From: a virus
Direction: 5' to 3' (one strand)
Virus record (IMG/VR): IMGVR_UViG_3300042465_005988
Location: 1 to 41,608 of that record
DNA: 41,608 nt
Each line of letters begins with the position of its first letter. Within the stretch, counting starts at the first letter, position 1. The notes beneath the pieces were generated by a model. That model had not been told where the DNA came from, made no database searches, and saw nothing but the letters and a program-made list of their open reading frames with translations. A program made the position numbers and the translations under genes. This document shows positions 12,678 to 21,164 of the stretch, in pieces.

Positions 12678-14189
12678 GTGCCCAAGAACGAAAGTTTCGG
12701 TCTATTGCGCGATGCACAGCGTTCGGCAACCGGTCCCGAGATGCGCCAGCGTGCAGGTCAGAAGTTGGGCGAAGTCGGCAAGTCCTTTGGCACTGCGACT
12801 GACAGCCTGCTTGAAGCCATTCGCCCCAAAGAGCCACGCATTGCCGGCGTCGACAAGAACGGCCAACCGCTGTACGAAGACCCGTTTGGCTTCGGTCCAC
12901 CGATTACCAAGCGCGAGTACGACATCGCACAGATGGCGTTGGGCATGATCGGCGGCGGCGGCGGTCCTTCGGGCATGGCTATGGGCGCCCGCTTGCCTGC
13001 TATGGGTCGCGGTCCTGTAGGTCGCGGTCTGCCCCGCCCGACAGCCGAAGTCCTGCCCCCTGACCCGTCGATCTTCAACCGCGGTCCCGGTCGCATCATC
13101 GACCCGTTGCCGCGGAGTCCAGAGATTCTGCCGCCCGGAAACAATCCGTTCGCTCGACCCGGCGCTGTCATCGACCCGCTATCCCGCGGCGGAACAGGGC
13201 TTGCAAACAGAGGCGGAAGCGGTCTTGCCACAACAGGCGGCGCTCCAGTTGGACAAGGAGGCGGATTGGGTTTTCCGCGTCCGACAGGTATGCGGCCCGG
13301 CGAATCTGGCCCCATGCCCATGCCCGGCAGCCCAGCCATTCCCAAAGACCCCTTTGCCGGCTTTGGCGACCAGTTTGCCAACATCAAGTACGGTCCCGAC
13401 TTCAGCGGCATGGCCAAGAAGGTCGGCGGCGCGATGCTGGGTAGCGGCGCATTGGCTGCAGGTGCCGGCATGTTGTCCGCCCGTGACCCGCAAGCCCCCG
13501 CTGCAGCCCCGTCCGCCGAAGCCCCGCCGTATCCAACGCTCATGGGTGCTGGCATTGCCGCAGGAGCCCCGTACCTCAAGGACGCAGTAGGTGCCGGCAT
13601 GGAGGCGTTCCGTAGCTTGGGCGACCCGCAGTTGCCTCCAGAGCCCATCCGTGCCAGCGGTCGCGACAAGAAGCGCGGCGTGCCAGTGCAGCAGTCCGGC
13701 AGTGCGACACAAGCCGTAGCCAGCGCCATGCAGCAAGGTCAGGGCCAGCCCGTGCAGCAGTCGCAAGGCGGCCAGCAAGGCGGCGGTGCAGGCCCCGGTT
13801 ACTGGATTGACATGCTGCAAGCCGCAGACACAGGCGACGCCTATGCGCGTGACTTGGTTGCCCTACGCGAGCAAGCCCGCGCTGCCGCTATCCAAGCCAC
13901 CCAACGCGGCGAAGAACTGCAGTTCGTCCCCGTCATGGACTACCGCGGCAACAAGATGCACTTCGTCAACGCAGGCGGCGGCGACGTTGTGCTGGACATG
14001 AACGACGAACAGGACCGGGCGCAATACCAGCGCATCGTGTCCAAGACCGGCTTTGCACCGGAGCAGTTGCAGCAGTGGGCCAGTCGCACGTCCGCGCCCC
14101 TTATGGGCTACTTCGAGCGCGGCGGCGGTCCACGGCGTCCAGACTTTGACCCCAACCAGCGCATCGAACTGCCGTCGCAAGTTCGCTAG
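12678..14189 (+). CDS. Low-complexity Gly/Pro-rich virion-associated protein
   Basis: The protein is 503 aa from GTG 12678, with GGAGG 5 nt upstream. The start is only 2 bases after the previous stop. The N-terminal 80 residues are charged. The centre is a long Gly/Pro/Met-rich stretch that is probably disordered, and a Gln-rich segment follows near residue 350. The last 130 residues look folded (YWIDMLQAADTGDAYARDLV, FVPVMDYRGNKMHFVNAGGG). Its position between terL and the portal suggests a virion or ejection role. No family is recognised. Confidence 0.6.
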   Translation: MPKNESFGLLRDAQRSATGPEMRQRAGQKLGEVGKSFGTATDSLLEAIRPKEPRIAGVDKNGQPLYEDPFGFGPPITKREYDIAQMALGMIGGGGGPSGMAMGARLPAMGRGPVGRGLPRPTAEVLPPDPSIFNRGPGRIIDPLPRSPEILPPGNNPFARPGAVIDPLSRGGTGLANRGGSGLATTGGAPVGQGGGLGFPRPTGMRPGESGPMPMPGSPAIPKDPFAGFGDQFANIKYGPDFSGMAKKVGGAMLGSGALAAGAGMLSARDPQAPAAAPSAEAPPYPTLMGAGIAAGAPYLKDAVGAGMEAFRSLGDPQLPPEPIRASGRDKKRGVPVQQSGSATQAVASAMQQGQGQPVQQSQGGQQGGGAGPGYWIDMLQAADTGDAYARDLVALREQARAAAIQATQRGEELQFVPVMDYRGNKMHFVNAGGGDVVLDMNDEQDRAQYQRIVSKTGFAPEQLQQWASRTSAPLMGYFERGGGPRRPDFDPNQRIELPSQVR

Positions 14190-14221
14190 CCAAGCAGCCG
14201 CTTGACCAAGTAGGAGGCCCC

Positions 14222-14692
14222 ATGTTTCGAGCCTACAAGCCCCCTCCGCACAACGCATCGCGGGATACCGTCAACTCCGTGTCGACGCTTGCCGGCGCGG
14301 CTCTTGGTGGTGTTGCTGGAGGCATGGCTGGTGGTCCGCAAGGCGCTATCTCCGGCGCTCAGATGGGCGCTGGCCTTGGCGGCATCGTTGGAGGTCTAGC
14401 GGGTGGTGGCGAGCAGCAAGAGCAGCGTGTCGGTTCCGGTCTTGGTCTTGGCATGATGGGCGCTCAGAACTACTACAAGGACAAGAAGCAGTACGGCGAT
14501 GTGCAGACCAAGGACGGCGGCGCTGACCCAGCCAGCACGCCCATGGGTACATCCGTCACCAAGGCGCTTGGCCCCATCGCATCTTCGCTGCCGGTCGCCT
14601 CTGCCATGCCAACTGAGGTCATGATTGAAGACCCCAATGCTGCCAAGTGGAACTACGTCGGGCGCCGCATGACTTCCAAGCCAGCCTACTAA
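14222..14692 (+). CDS. Glycine-zipper protein, probably membrane-active
   Basis: This 156-aa protein has a strong AGGAGG before its ATG. Residues 25-63 are a chain of GxxxG-type motifs (GAALGGVAGGMAGG, GAGLGGIVGGLAGGG), the pattern of glycine-zipper membrane helices. The second half is polar and ends WNYVGRRMTSKPAY. Glycine zippers occur in proteins that insert into or cross membranes, so a role in DNA ejection is possible. That role is an inference from composition and place. Confidence 0.6.
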   Translation: MFRAYKPPPHNASRDTVNSVSTLAGAALGGVAGGMAGGPQGAISGAQMGAGLGGIVGGLAGGGEQQEQRVGSGLGLGMMGAQNYYKDKKQYGDVQTKDGGADPASTPMGTSVTKALGPIASSLPVASAMPTEVMIEDPNAAKWNYVGRRMTSKPAY

Positions 14693-14702
14693 AGAGCCGC
14701 CA

Positions 14703-16658
14703 ATGCCCTACAATGACCGCGACGAAATGACGCCAGAGGAAATCGTCAAGGACGCTTTCGAGCGTGCCGAGAACGGGATGGCGCTCATTTCCTACGACTG
14801 GCTTGCCAACAAGCTGTTCAACGGCGGAGAGCAGTGGCTTGAAGCGGACGGCGTGGCACGCGGCAATCTGGTCCGTACCGCCAACAACGACAACGACCGG
14901 CGCAACCGGCTGATTACCATCAACGTCTACCAAGCCCACGTCCGCACGATTATCTCCAAGCTCATTGCCCAGCAGCCGATTCCGGTTGTCACGCCGGCCA
15001 CGTCCAGCAGCGACGACCGCGCAACCGCCAGAGCCTGCGAGCACCTGCTCAAATACTTCTGGCGTTCCAAGCAGTTGCAGCAAGAGTACATCTACCTTGT
15101 GACCGACATGACCATGTGCGGCGGCGGGTGGTGGTATTGCGACTGGGATCCTGATGCCGGAGAGTTGGTCGACGTTGTGGCCGACGCCTCTGAACTGGAA
15201 GGCGAGCCCGAATCCAAGCAGGTGCGAACCGGCGACGTTGTGACGCGGTTCGTATCCAACTTCGAGATGCGCGTCGACCCAGGCGCCAACAGATGGCAGG
15301 ACGCCAAGTGGTGCGGTCGCGTCTACCCGTTGGGCATCTCTGAGATCCACGAGAAGTACGGCATTGAGGTGTCGCCCGACTGGCCAACGTCCAACACGGC
15401 AGTTGTCAGCCCTGACTACTGGATGAACCCGCAGCGCCTGCAAGACAACCGGCTGTGTGCCGTGCGGGAAATGTGGCATCTACCCTGCGAGGAGTACCCC
15501 AAGGGCGCGCACTGGATGGTCATCGCTGACAACCTGGTTGTCGACGAACCGCTGCGAGGCGAAGTCCTGCCGTTCGAGTACGCGGAGTTCATGCCGGACC
15601 CCGACAACTTCTATGGCAGCACGCCGATGTCGTTCGCCCGCCAGCCCCAGCGGCAGTTGAACACCAACATCACGCTTATCTGCGAGGGTCGCAACCGCAA
15701 CCTGTTTGGCACTTGGCTTGCAGCCCGTGGCGCTCAGATGGACACGCCTACCGGCAAAGCAGGCGAGATCCTTGGCTACAACGACAACGCACGTCAGCCG
15801 GAGTTTGTGCGGCAAGAGCCCATCTCCCCGCAAATCTTCCAGTTTAGCCAGTTGCTTGCCGATAGCATGTCCCTGACCACGGGCATCGGCATGTCGGCGC
15901 TTGGCGACCAGTCTGCGGCCACAAGCGGCAAAGACCGGCTGTACGCGGCAGAGGAAGATAACACCAAGCTCGGCATCACCTTGCAGTGCTTGCACGCCTT
16001 TCTCAAGCGCATTGCCATGAAGGTGCTGAACAACTGGCGCGACAATGCGACGCTGCCGTTGAAGTACGCCGTGGGCGACCCGAACGCCATGGGCGACATT
16101 CAAGAGTTCGACGCGGCCAACATCACCTACCGCGATGTCGAGATGTCCATTGACAGCACCTTGCCGCTGAACCGGCAGGCGCGTCGCGAGGAGATTCTGG
16201 CGCTGTACCAAGGCGGGCTGATTGACCAAGCCAAGGCGCTCAAGCTCATGGAGTTTGGCGATGTGGACGAGGCCATCGGGTCCAAGAACTTGGACGTAGA
16301 GCGTGCGCGGAACGAGAACCAACTGCTGTACATCCAAGACATTCAAGCCCAGGAATGGGAGGACCACGCGGCCCACCTTGAACAGCACCTGTCTGAAATC
16401 AAACAGCAAAAGGCATACGACGACGTAGCTGCCCAGCAGCGCATCAACAACCACATGATGCAGCACAAGATGTTCCTGCAGATGGCGCTTGGCATGGGCG
16501 GCGCTGTTCCACCAGAGGGACAATCGGAACAGGGCTTGACAGATACTGCGAGTTTTCAGGACAATCAGACCGGCGACGGGTCTTTGATCCCAAACGCCGC
16601 GCCGGTAAGTCCTCGCGATGAGCAGGCGCTGGCAATCATCAACGGCAGAGCAGCGTAG
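14703..16658 (+). CDS. Portal protein
   Basis: The protein is 651 aa, a normal length for a podovirus portal. The N-terminus has LANKLFNGGEQWL and IISKLIAQQPIPVVTP. A cysteine- and tryptophan-rich strand (MTMCGGGWWYCDWDPD) and a later segment, LTTGIGMSALGDQSAATSGK, match the wing and stem layout of large portals. A long helical, Gln-rich C-terminus follows. Twelve copies should form the ring at the capsid vertex through which DNA passes. It lies just ahead of the scaffold and capsid genes, as is usual. Confidence 0.9.
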   Translation: MPYNDRDEMTPEEIVKDAFERAENGMALISYDWLANKLFNGGEQWLEADGVARGNLVRTANNDNDRRNRLITINVYQAHVRTIISKLIAQQPIPVVTPATSSSDDRATARACEHLLKYFWRSKQLQQEYIYLVTDMTMCGGGWWYCDWDPDAGELVDVVADASELEGEPESKQVRTGDVVTRFVSNFEMRVDPGANRWQDAKWCGRVYPLGISEIHEKYGIEVSPDWPTSNTAVVSPDYWMNPQRLQDNRLCAVREMWHLPCEEYPKGAHWMVIADNLVVDEPLRGEVLPFEYAEFMPDPDNFYGSTPMSFARQPQRQLNTNITLICEGRNRNLFGTWLAARGAQMDTPTGKAGEILGYNDNARQPEFVRQEPISPQIFQFSQLLADSMSLTTGIGMSALGDQSAATSGKDRLYAAEEDNTKLGITLQCLHAFLKRIAMKVLNNWRDNATLPLKYAVGDPNAMGDIQEFDAANITYRDVEMSIDSTLPLNRQARREEILALYQGGLIDQAKALKLMEFGDVDEAIGSKNLDVERARNENQLLYIQDIQAQEWEDHAAHLEQHLSEIKQQKAYDDVAAQQRINNHMMQHKMFLQMALGMGGAVPPEGQSEQGLTDTASFQDNQTGDGSLIPNAAPVSPRDEQALAIINGRAA

Positions 16659-16666
16659 GAGACAGC

Positions 16667-17542
16667 ATGGCTGACGCATCTGACACAGGCATGGAACTAT
16701 CGGTCGACAGCGACGACTCGTTTGGCGGAGAAGCCTATGAGCTTGTTGGCTGGGACGGCGAAGCAATGGAAGCGCCCGCCCAAGAGGACGGCGACATTCT
16801 TGCCCCCGTGGCTGAGTCCGGCGACGTGTCTGACGTGGACTCCGTTGCCGCAGCGCCTGCCAAGCCCAAGAGCGAGTTTGCTGCTGCTGTAGAGGCTATA
16901 GCCCAGCAAAACCAGCTTGCAATGCAGTCCATGCAGTTGCAAATGCAACAGCAGAACCAGCAGTTCATGCAGGTGCTACAGCAGTTGGCCCAGGGCAATG
17001 CGCCCGCCCAACAGTTGGAGCCCGACCCGCTGGAAGCACTGGACCCGAACGACCCCGACTTCTACTTCAAGCAACTGGAAATCAAGAACCAGAAGCTGGA
17101 ACAGCGGTTGGCCAAGTTCGAGGGCAAGTTGACCCAAGCCGAACAAGAGCGGCAAGCCCAACTGGAGTCTGCCAAGCAGCAGAAGCAGTGGGAGGAGATG
17201 TCCAACTGGCGCGACGGCAACGTCACCAAGGGCGTCGAGTACCTGTTCAAGGGCTTCCCCAACTCGCCGCAAGTCGACGAGGCCAAGGACACCGTTGCTG
17301 CCCTGTTTGACTCTCAGTGGCGTCGGCTGTCCAGCGAACGGTACAACACCGAGTACCACGTCGATGCCTACGGTGAAGCCGTGGCTGCCGTCCAGAAGCG
17401 CATGAAGCTGTACGACGGGCTCAAAGCCCGCCCAACCACGGCTGCCAAACAGCCACAGAACACGGCGGGCGCAAATGGCGCTCCGCGTGTGCAGCAACCT
17501 CAGAGCCTTGGGCCATTCAAGAGCTACTGGGACCGCAAGTAG
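16667..17542 (+). CDS. Capsid scaffolding protein
   Basis: The protein is 291 aa. It has a very acidic N-terminus (residues 1-60), a long Gln-rich coiled coil (about 70-175, with many QLQMQQQNQQ-like runs) and a basic C-terminus ending SYWDRK. This is the typical shape of phage scaffolds, which bind the capsid protein through a basic end and leave during maturation. The gene sits between portal and major capsid, the canonical position. AGGAGA precedes its ATG. Confidence 0.85.
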   Translation: MADASDTGMELSVDSDDSFGGEAYELVGWDGEAMEAPAQEDGDILAPVAESGDVSDVDSVAAAPAKPKSEFAAAVEAIAQQNQLAMQSMQLQMQQQNQQFMQVLQQLAQGNAPAQQLEPDPLEALDPNDPDFYFKQLEIKNQKLEQRLAKFEGKLTQAEQERQAQLESAKQQKQWEEMSNWRDGNVTKGVEYLFKGFPNSPQVDEAKDTVAALFDSQWRRLSSERYNTEYHVDAYGEAVAAVQKRMKLYDGLKARPTTAAKQPQNTAGANGAPRVQQPQSLGPFKSYWDRK

Positions 17543-17581
17543 TCAGCAAGACCGCGGCTGCTGCCGCACACAGAGGGAACC

Positions 17582-18934
17582 ATGGCGACGATTGTTACCA
17601 CAGGCGCAAACGCCTTCGACTCACTGCTCAAGATCAAATACGGTGACCTGTACAAGGCCATCAAAGAGCAGTCGGTCACGCTCAACGCCGTCAAGGCCAA
17701 GAAAACCAAGAGCGACGGTCTCAAGTTCTTGTGGCCGATCATGACCGGTCGCGCTGGCGGTACGACCACCAACTACAGCGAAGGTGGAACGCTGCCGCAG
17801 GGCGTCAAGCCCATCATGCCGCAGGCCGAAGTCTACACGACCCGTATGGCGTCTGTGCTGCGCGTGTCCGGCGACTTGGTTCACAAGGGCGACCGCGGCG
17901 AGGCTGCGATTGAGTCCGAACTCAAGCTGCTGCTGCAGAACCTGGTCGAAAACCACGCTCGCCAGATCAACCAGCAGATGCTCGGCTTCCCCGTGCGTAC
18001 CTTGGTCAGCGGCTCGGCTCCGACCAGCCCGTCTGTCAACGGCGTGCTTGGTCGTTGCGCTACGGCCAACAACGTGTCCGGTTCGACGTGGACCTTCGCG
18101 GTTGACCAGCCGCTGGGCTACGCCAATGCCGACTTGGGTTCGACGTGGTACAGCAAGAACTTTCGCATCAACGACTTCCTTGCTTACGGCGGCGTTACGG
18201 GTGCGACGTTCACCCCCGATGGCTATGTGCAAGTGACCGCTATTGACGCGGCCAACTCCACCTTGACCGTGACTGTCATCTCGTCCACCGGCAACCCCGC
18301 CAACGGCGACTGGCTGGTCCCGTGCAGCGGCGCGTCGGCTTCGGTCAACAACTATGGCAAGGCTCTGAACGGCTTTGGCATCTTGCTGGACCAGGCCAAC
18401 GATGGTGGCGGTCAGCAGTCGTTTCAGAACGTCGGCCTGACCCCCAACAACATTCGTGCCTACGGCACTGCCAAGGTGCAGTCCAGCGGCACGTTTGTCG
18501 AGTCCGACTGGCACAGCTTGCTCGCCAAGATTCGGGCGGCGCACATGGGCACCCCGTCGATTGCGCTCATGGACGAGACGCTCCGCAACTTGTTCATGGA
18601 AGTGACCAAGGCCGACGTGCGGTTGACCCCGTGGAAGATCCAAGGCGGCTTCACCAGCGTCGAGTTCGCCAGCCAGCAGAAGGTCGACCTGATCTGCGAG
18701 CCGGAAATGCCCTACGGCATGGCGTTCTTCTTGGACCCGCAGAACCTGCGCTGGCTCAACCTCAGCGAGCCGGCTTGGGAGTCGGGCGGTGCCACGTTCG
18801 GCAACCACCTGCGCCAAATCCCCGGCGAGGATGCGTTCGAGGCTGTGTACACCCACCGCTGCCAGTTCGGCTTTGACCTGCTGAACGCCCACGGTGTCTA
18901 CTACGGCTGCAGCATCACCAACCCGTCGCTGTAA
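17582..18934 (+). CDS. Major capsid protein
   Basis: The protein is 450 aa. An N-terminal helical region is followed by DGLKFLWPIMTGRAGGTTTN and the long spine-type helix segment EAAIESELKLLLQNLVENHA. A β-rich insertion lies at about 155-260 (VNGVLGRCATANNVSG through WLVPCSGASASVN), like the I-domain of P22-type capsids. Then comes an A-domain-like part (IALMDETLRNLFMEV, DLICEPEMPYGMAFFLD). An HK97 fold is inferred from context and pattern. A very stable hairpin follows the gene. Confidence 0.9.
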   Translation: MATIVTTGANAFDSLLKIKYGDLYKAIKEQSVTLNAVKAKKTKSDGLKFLWPIMTGRAGGTTTNYSEGGTLPQGVKPIMPQAEVYTTRMASVLRVSGDLVHKGDRGEAAIESELKLLLQNLVENHARQINQQMLGFPVRTLVSGSAPTSPSVNGVLGRCATANNVSGSTWTFAVDQPLGYANADLGSTWYSKNFRINDFLAYGGVTGATFTPDGYVQVTAIDAANSTLTVTVISSTGNPANGDWLVPCSGASASVNNYGKALNGFGILLDQANDGGGQQSFQNVGLTPNNIRAYGTAKVQSSGTFVESDWHSLLAKIRAAHMGTPSIALMDETLRNLFMEVTKADVRLTPWKIQGGFTSVEFASQQKVDLICEPEMPYGMAFFLDPQNLRWLNLSEPAWESGGATFGNHLRQIPGEDAFEAVYTHRCQFGFDLLNAHGVYYGCSITNPSL

Positions 18935-18947
18935 GCGATGCCCACTT

Positions 18948-18985
18948 GCAGGCGGCGGTAGTTTGCTCCAGCTACCGCCGCCTGC
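18948..18985 (+). terminator. Long perfect hairpin after the major capsid gene
   Basis: The 14-base arms at 18948-18961 (GCAGGCGGCGGTAG) and 18972-18985 are exactly complementary, with a 10-nt loop. There is no T-tract, so it is probably not a full terminator. Hairpins after capsid genes often act as partial terminators or protect the 3' end of processed mRNA. Either would help make far more capsid than downstream products. Confidence 0.7.
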
Positions 18986-19015
18986 TGCCCCCGAACTTCA
19001 CCTATCGAGGACACC

Positions 19016-19462
19016 ATGCCTATCGTCTCTCACAGCGTAGCCCGTGGCGCCGTCCTCGGTGTTCACCGTTACAGCCAAACCGTCGACAATGTTGCCACCG
19101 GCGATGTCTACATCCCGCTGTTCGGCAAGTTCCGCATTGTGGCTATGGTCATTGTCCCGCTGTTGGACCAGTCGAGCTTCACGGGTGTGACAGCCGAGTT
19201 GTTTGCGCCTGACGGGACAACGTCGCTGACACAGGCCGTGGAAATCGACGTTGCCGCTGGAGTGCAGGCTTCCAGCCCTGGAGTGGCACCAGACAACAAC
19301 CTGGTGGATTGCGAAGGCGGGCCGCTGGTCCTGACCGTGACCAACGCGGGCAGCGATACGCTCAAGTTCCAAGTGCTGATTCTGTACAGCACCGCGCTGT
19401 CCAGCGACGCCGGCCAGTACGTTGACTACATTCCCAACTTCAATGGCGCACCGATTCTGTAA
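19016..19462 (+). CDS. β-rich virion protein, possible capsid decoration
   Basis: The protein is 148 aa and almost entirely β-like, with alternating hydrophobic strands (YIPLFGKFRIVAMVIVPLLD, GPLVLTVTNAG, LKFQVLILYS). It is the first gene after the capsid gene and its hairpin. Small β-proteins in this position are frequently decoration or head-completion proteins. It shares size and general style with the next gene. No family is recognised. Confidence 0.55.
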   Translation: MPIVSHSVARGAVLGVHRYSQTVDNVATGDVYIPLFGKFRIVAMVIVPLLDQSSFTGVTAELFAPDGTTSLTQAVEIDVAAGVQASSPGVAPDNNLVDCEGGPLVLTVTNAGSDTLKFQVLILYSTALSSDAGQYVDYIPNFNGAPIL

Positions 19463-19471
19463 GGAGGCGTC

Positions 19472-19933
19472 ATGCCAGCACCCAACCCGCTTCTGCCAAG
19501 CGACCTGCAATGGGGCTACCGCAACGGCGTGGAGCGTCACTCGTTCCGCATCACTACGGCTGCCGCACAAGAGGATTTCGCGATTGTCTGCTCCGGCAGC
19601 AAGCGGGTGCTGGCACTGAACGTCATCAATGCCTCTACCCCGCAAGGGGCCAATGCGACTATCTCATGCTTGTCGCTGACATCGCTATTTATGAGCGGGC
19701 AGGTTGTGATTAGCGCACAGGCGTTGCCGGTCACGGCGGCGCAGTACGTTCCAAACACCCAGCATGGCATGGGCAACATCAGCAAGACCAAGACCGTTCT
19801 TGGCGTGCAGGTGCTCAACCCCGACACCGACTCGCTGGACCTGTTCTGCGAACTGGTTTGGGTACCCGCCGCCGACAGCAGCAATACCGCGATTGACAGC
19901 CAAGCCAGCGTGACTGCAATGACCTTTCCGTAG
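19472..19933 (+). CDS. β-rich virion protein (paralogue-like neighbour)
   Basis: The protein is 153 aa with AAGGAGG before its ATG. It is β-rich (FRITTAAAQEDFAIVCSGSK, LFCELVWVPAADSS) and similar in length and composition to the preceding 148-aa protein. Both have a C-terminal strand pair (FQVLILYS; LDLFCELVWV). They could be distant copies, or a decoration and stabilising pair. A structural role is inferred. Confidence 0.5.
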   Translation: MPAPNPLLPSDLQWGYRNGVERHSFRITTAAAQEDFAIVCSGSKRVLALNVINASTPQGANATISCLSLTSLFMSGQVVISAQALPVTAAQYVPNTQHGMGNISKTKTVLGVQVLNPDTDSLDLFCELVWVPAADSSNTAIDSQASVTAMTFP

Positions 19934-19941
19934 GAGCCTGC

Positions 19942-20367
19942 ATGAGCCGGGAGCAAGCCAAGCAGCGTCTCTTTCAAGACGACCGATACCGGATGGCGTG
20001 TCACTACGGCTTCCCGCTGTATTGGTACGAGTTGATCCGCCACGACTTTCCAGAAGTAGAAATCGCCTACGACCTGCAAGACCACAAGATGAAAGCCTTT
20101 GCTCTGACCAGCGGCGGCTTTGCCCATGTTGTAGACACATGCATGTCCAGCGACGATGCCCCTCGATTGTACGACCGGCTTGTCGAGTCCCGCGGCGCAG
20201 CGTTGTCGGACGGGCTCAAGCAGTGGATTGACCAAGACAAGGCAGCCCGCGCCAAAGCCAAGCAGGACAGCACAGACAAGGCGCTGGACAAGCTGGACCC
20301 GACACGGTGGGCAGACGACTACCGCAAGTCCACAGGCGTCAAGGGCGCGACCGTATCGCTTTCCTAG
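19942..20367 (+). CDS. Hypothetical 141-aa head/tail-region protein
   Basis: It begins MSREQAKQRLFQDDRYRMAC. The first half is α/β (FPLYWYELIRHDFPEVEIAYDL) and the second half is a charged helix (QDKAARAKAKQDSTDKALDKLD). It lies between the β-rich virion proteins and the adaptor gene, the region of head-completion proteins. No family is recognised. Confidence 0.55.
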   Translation: MSREQAKQRLFQDDRYRMACHYGFPLYWYELIRHDFPEVEIAYDLQDHKMKAFALTSGGFAHVVDTCMSSDDAPRLYDRLVESRGAALSDGLKQWIDQDKAARAKAKQDSTDKALDKLDPTRWADDYRKSTGVKGATVSLS

Positions 20368-20376
20368 AGGTGACAC

Positions 20377-21162
20377 ATGACTCTGGGAGAAGCACGGGCA
20401 CTTGTCCGACTGTACATCAACGAACCCAAAGCAGCGCACTGGACCGATGCTCAACTGGACACGCTTATCAAGCTGTCCAACATCGACGTGTTCCACCAGC
20501 TTATCGCACAGTCGCCCGATAGCTTTGTTGCCTTTAGCCAAATTGAAATTCCCGCCCAAACGGGTGCCATCGACTTCGCCTCTGCACCGTTGAACTACAG
20601 TGCATCGCTCAAGAACGGCTTCTTTACCCGCATCTTGGGCATCGCTACGGCCAACGCCAAGTATGTCGCGTCAACCAACGCCAACTTCTCAGGCGCACCC
20701 GGCACAGCAACGTCGCCCATCCCGCCTGTGACGCGCATCACCGACCTGTACTCGATTGGCAATGTGCAGGACAACGCCTCGCTTGGCATCAACAACAGTC
20801 GTCCGCTAACGTGGAAGGCAACCAACAACACGCTGCTGTACCTGTACCCGCACCCGCAGCAGGTGACGTGGTTGTGGGTTTGGTACATCCCAGGATTGCG
20901 CCAGCCAACGACCGACAACAGCAATCTGCTGGCAGCCGGAGATGCTACGGGTAGCGGCTGGACCGTAGCCAACAACATTGCCATGTTCGACGAACTGGTC
21001 CCCTTGCTTGCCGCCGTCAAAGCCAAAGCCTCGGTAGGCGACCAAGACGACGGGCTTGCCGGCATCTACCGCAGCCGCGTGGACACCATGAAGCAGGTGC
21101 TGGCATCCAGCCTGCAGAACATGACCCCGCAGACCATCATGGGCAACAACATCGGGCGGTAG
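20377..21162 (+). CDS. Head-tail adaptor (connector) protein
   Basis: The protein is 261 aa. The opening (LGEARALVRLYINEP, then WTDAQLDTLIKLSNIDVFHQ) is the helical pattern typical of podovirus head-tail adaptors that dock under the portal. A β-rich middle follows (TRITDLYSIGNV, TLLYLYPHPQQVTWLWVWY). A helical C-terminal arm (VDTMKQVLASSLQNMTPQT) could insert between portal subunits. It directly precedes the nozzle-like tail gene, as in P22- and T7-like phages. Confidence 0.7.
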   Translation: MTLGEARALVRLYINEPKAAHWTDAQLDTLIKLSNIDVFHQLIAQSPDSFVAFSQIEIPAQTGAIDFASAPLNYSASLKNGFFTRILGIATANAKYVASTNANFSGAPGTATSPIPPVTRITDLYSIGNVQDNASLGINNSRPLTWKATNNTLLYLYPHPQQVTWLWVWYIPGLRQPTTDNSNLLAAGDATGSGWTVANNIAMFDELVPLLAAVKAKASVGDQDDGLAGIYRSRVDTMKQVLASSLQNMTPQTIMGNNIGR

Positions 21163-21164
21163 CC

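Noticed and set aside
15480-16766. Long minus-strand frame opposite the portal gene, and similar frames opposite the capsid (17621-18892)
   Set aside because: Antisense shadows of highly biased codons. The opposite strand encodes clear structural proteins.
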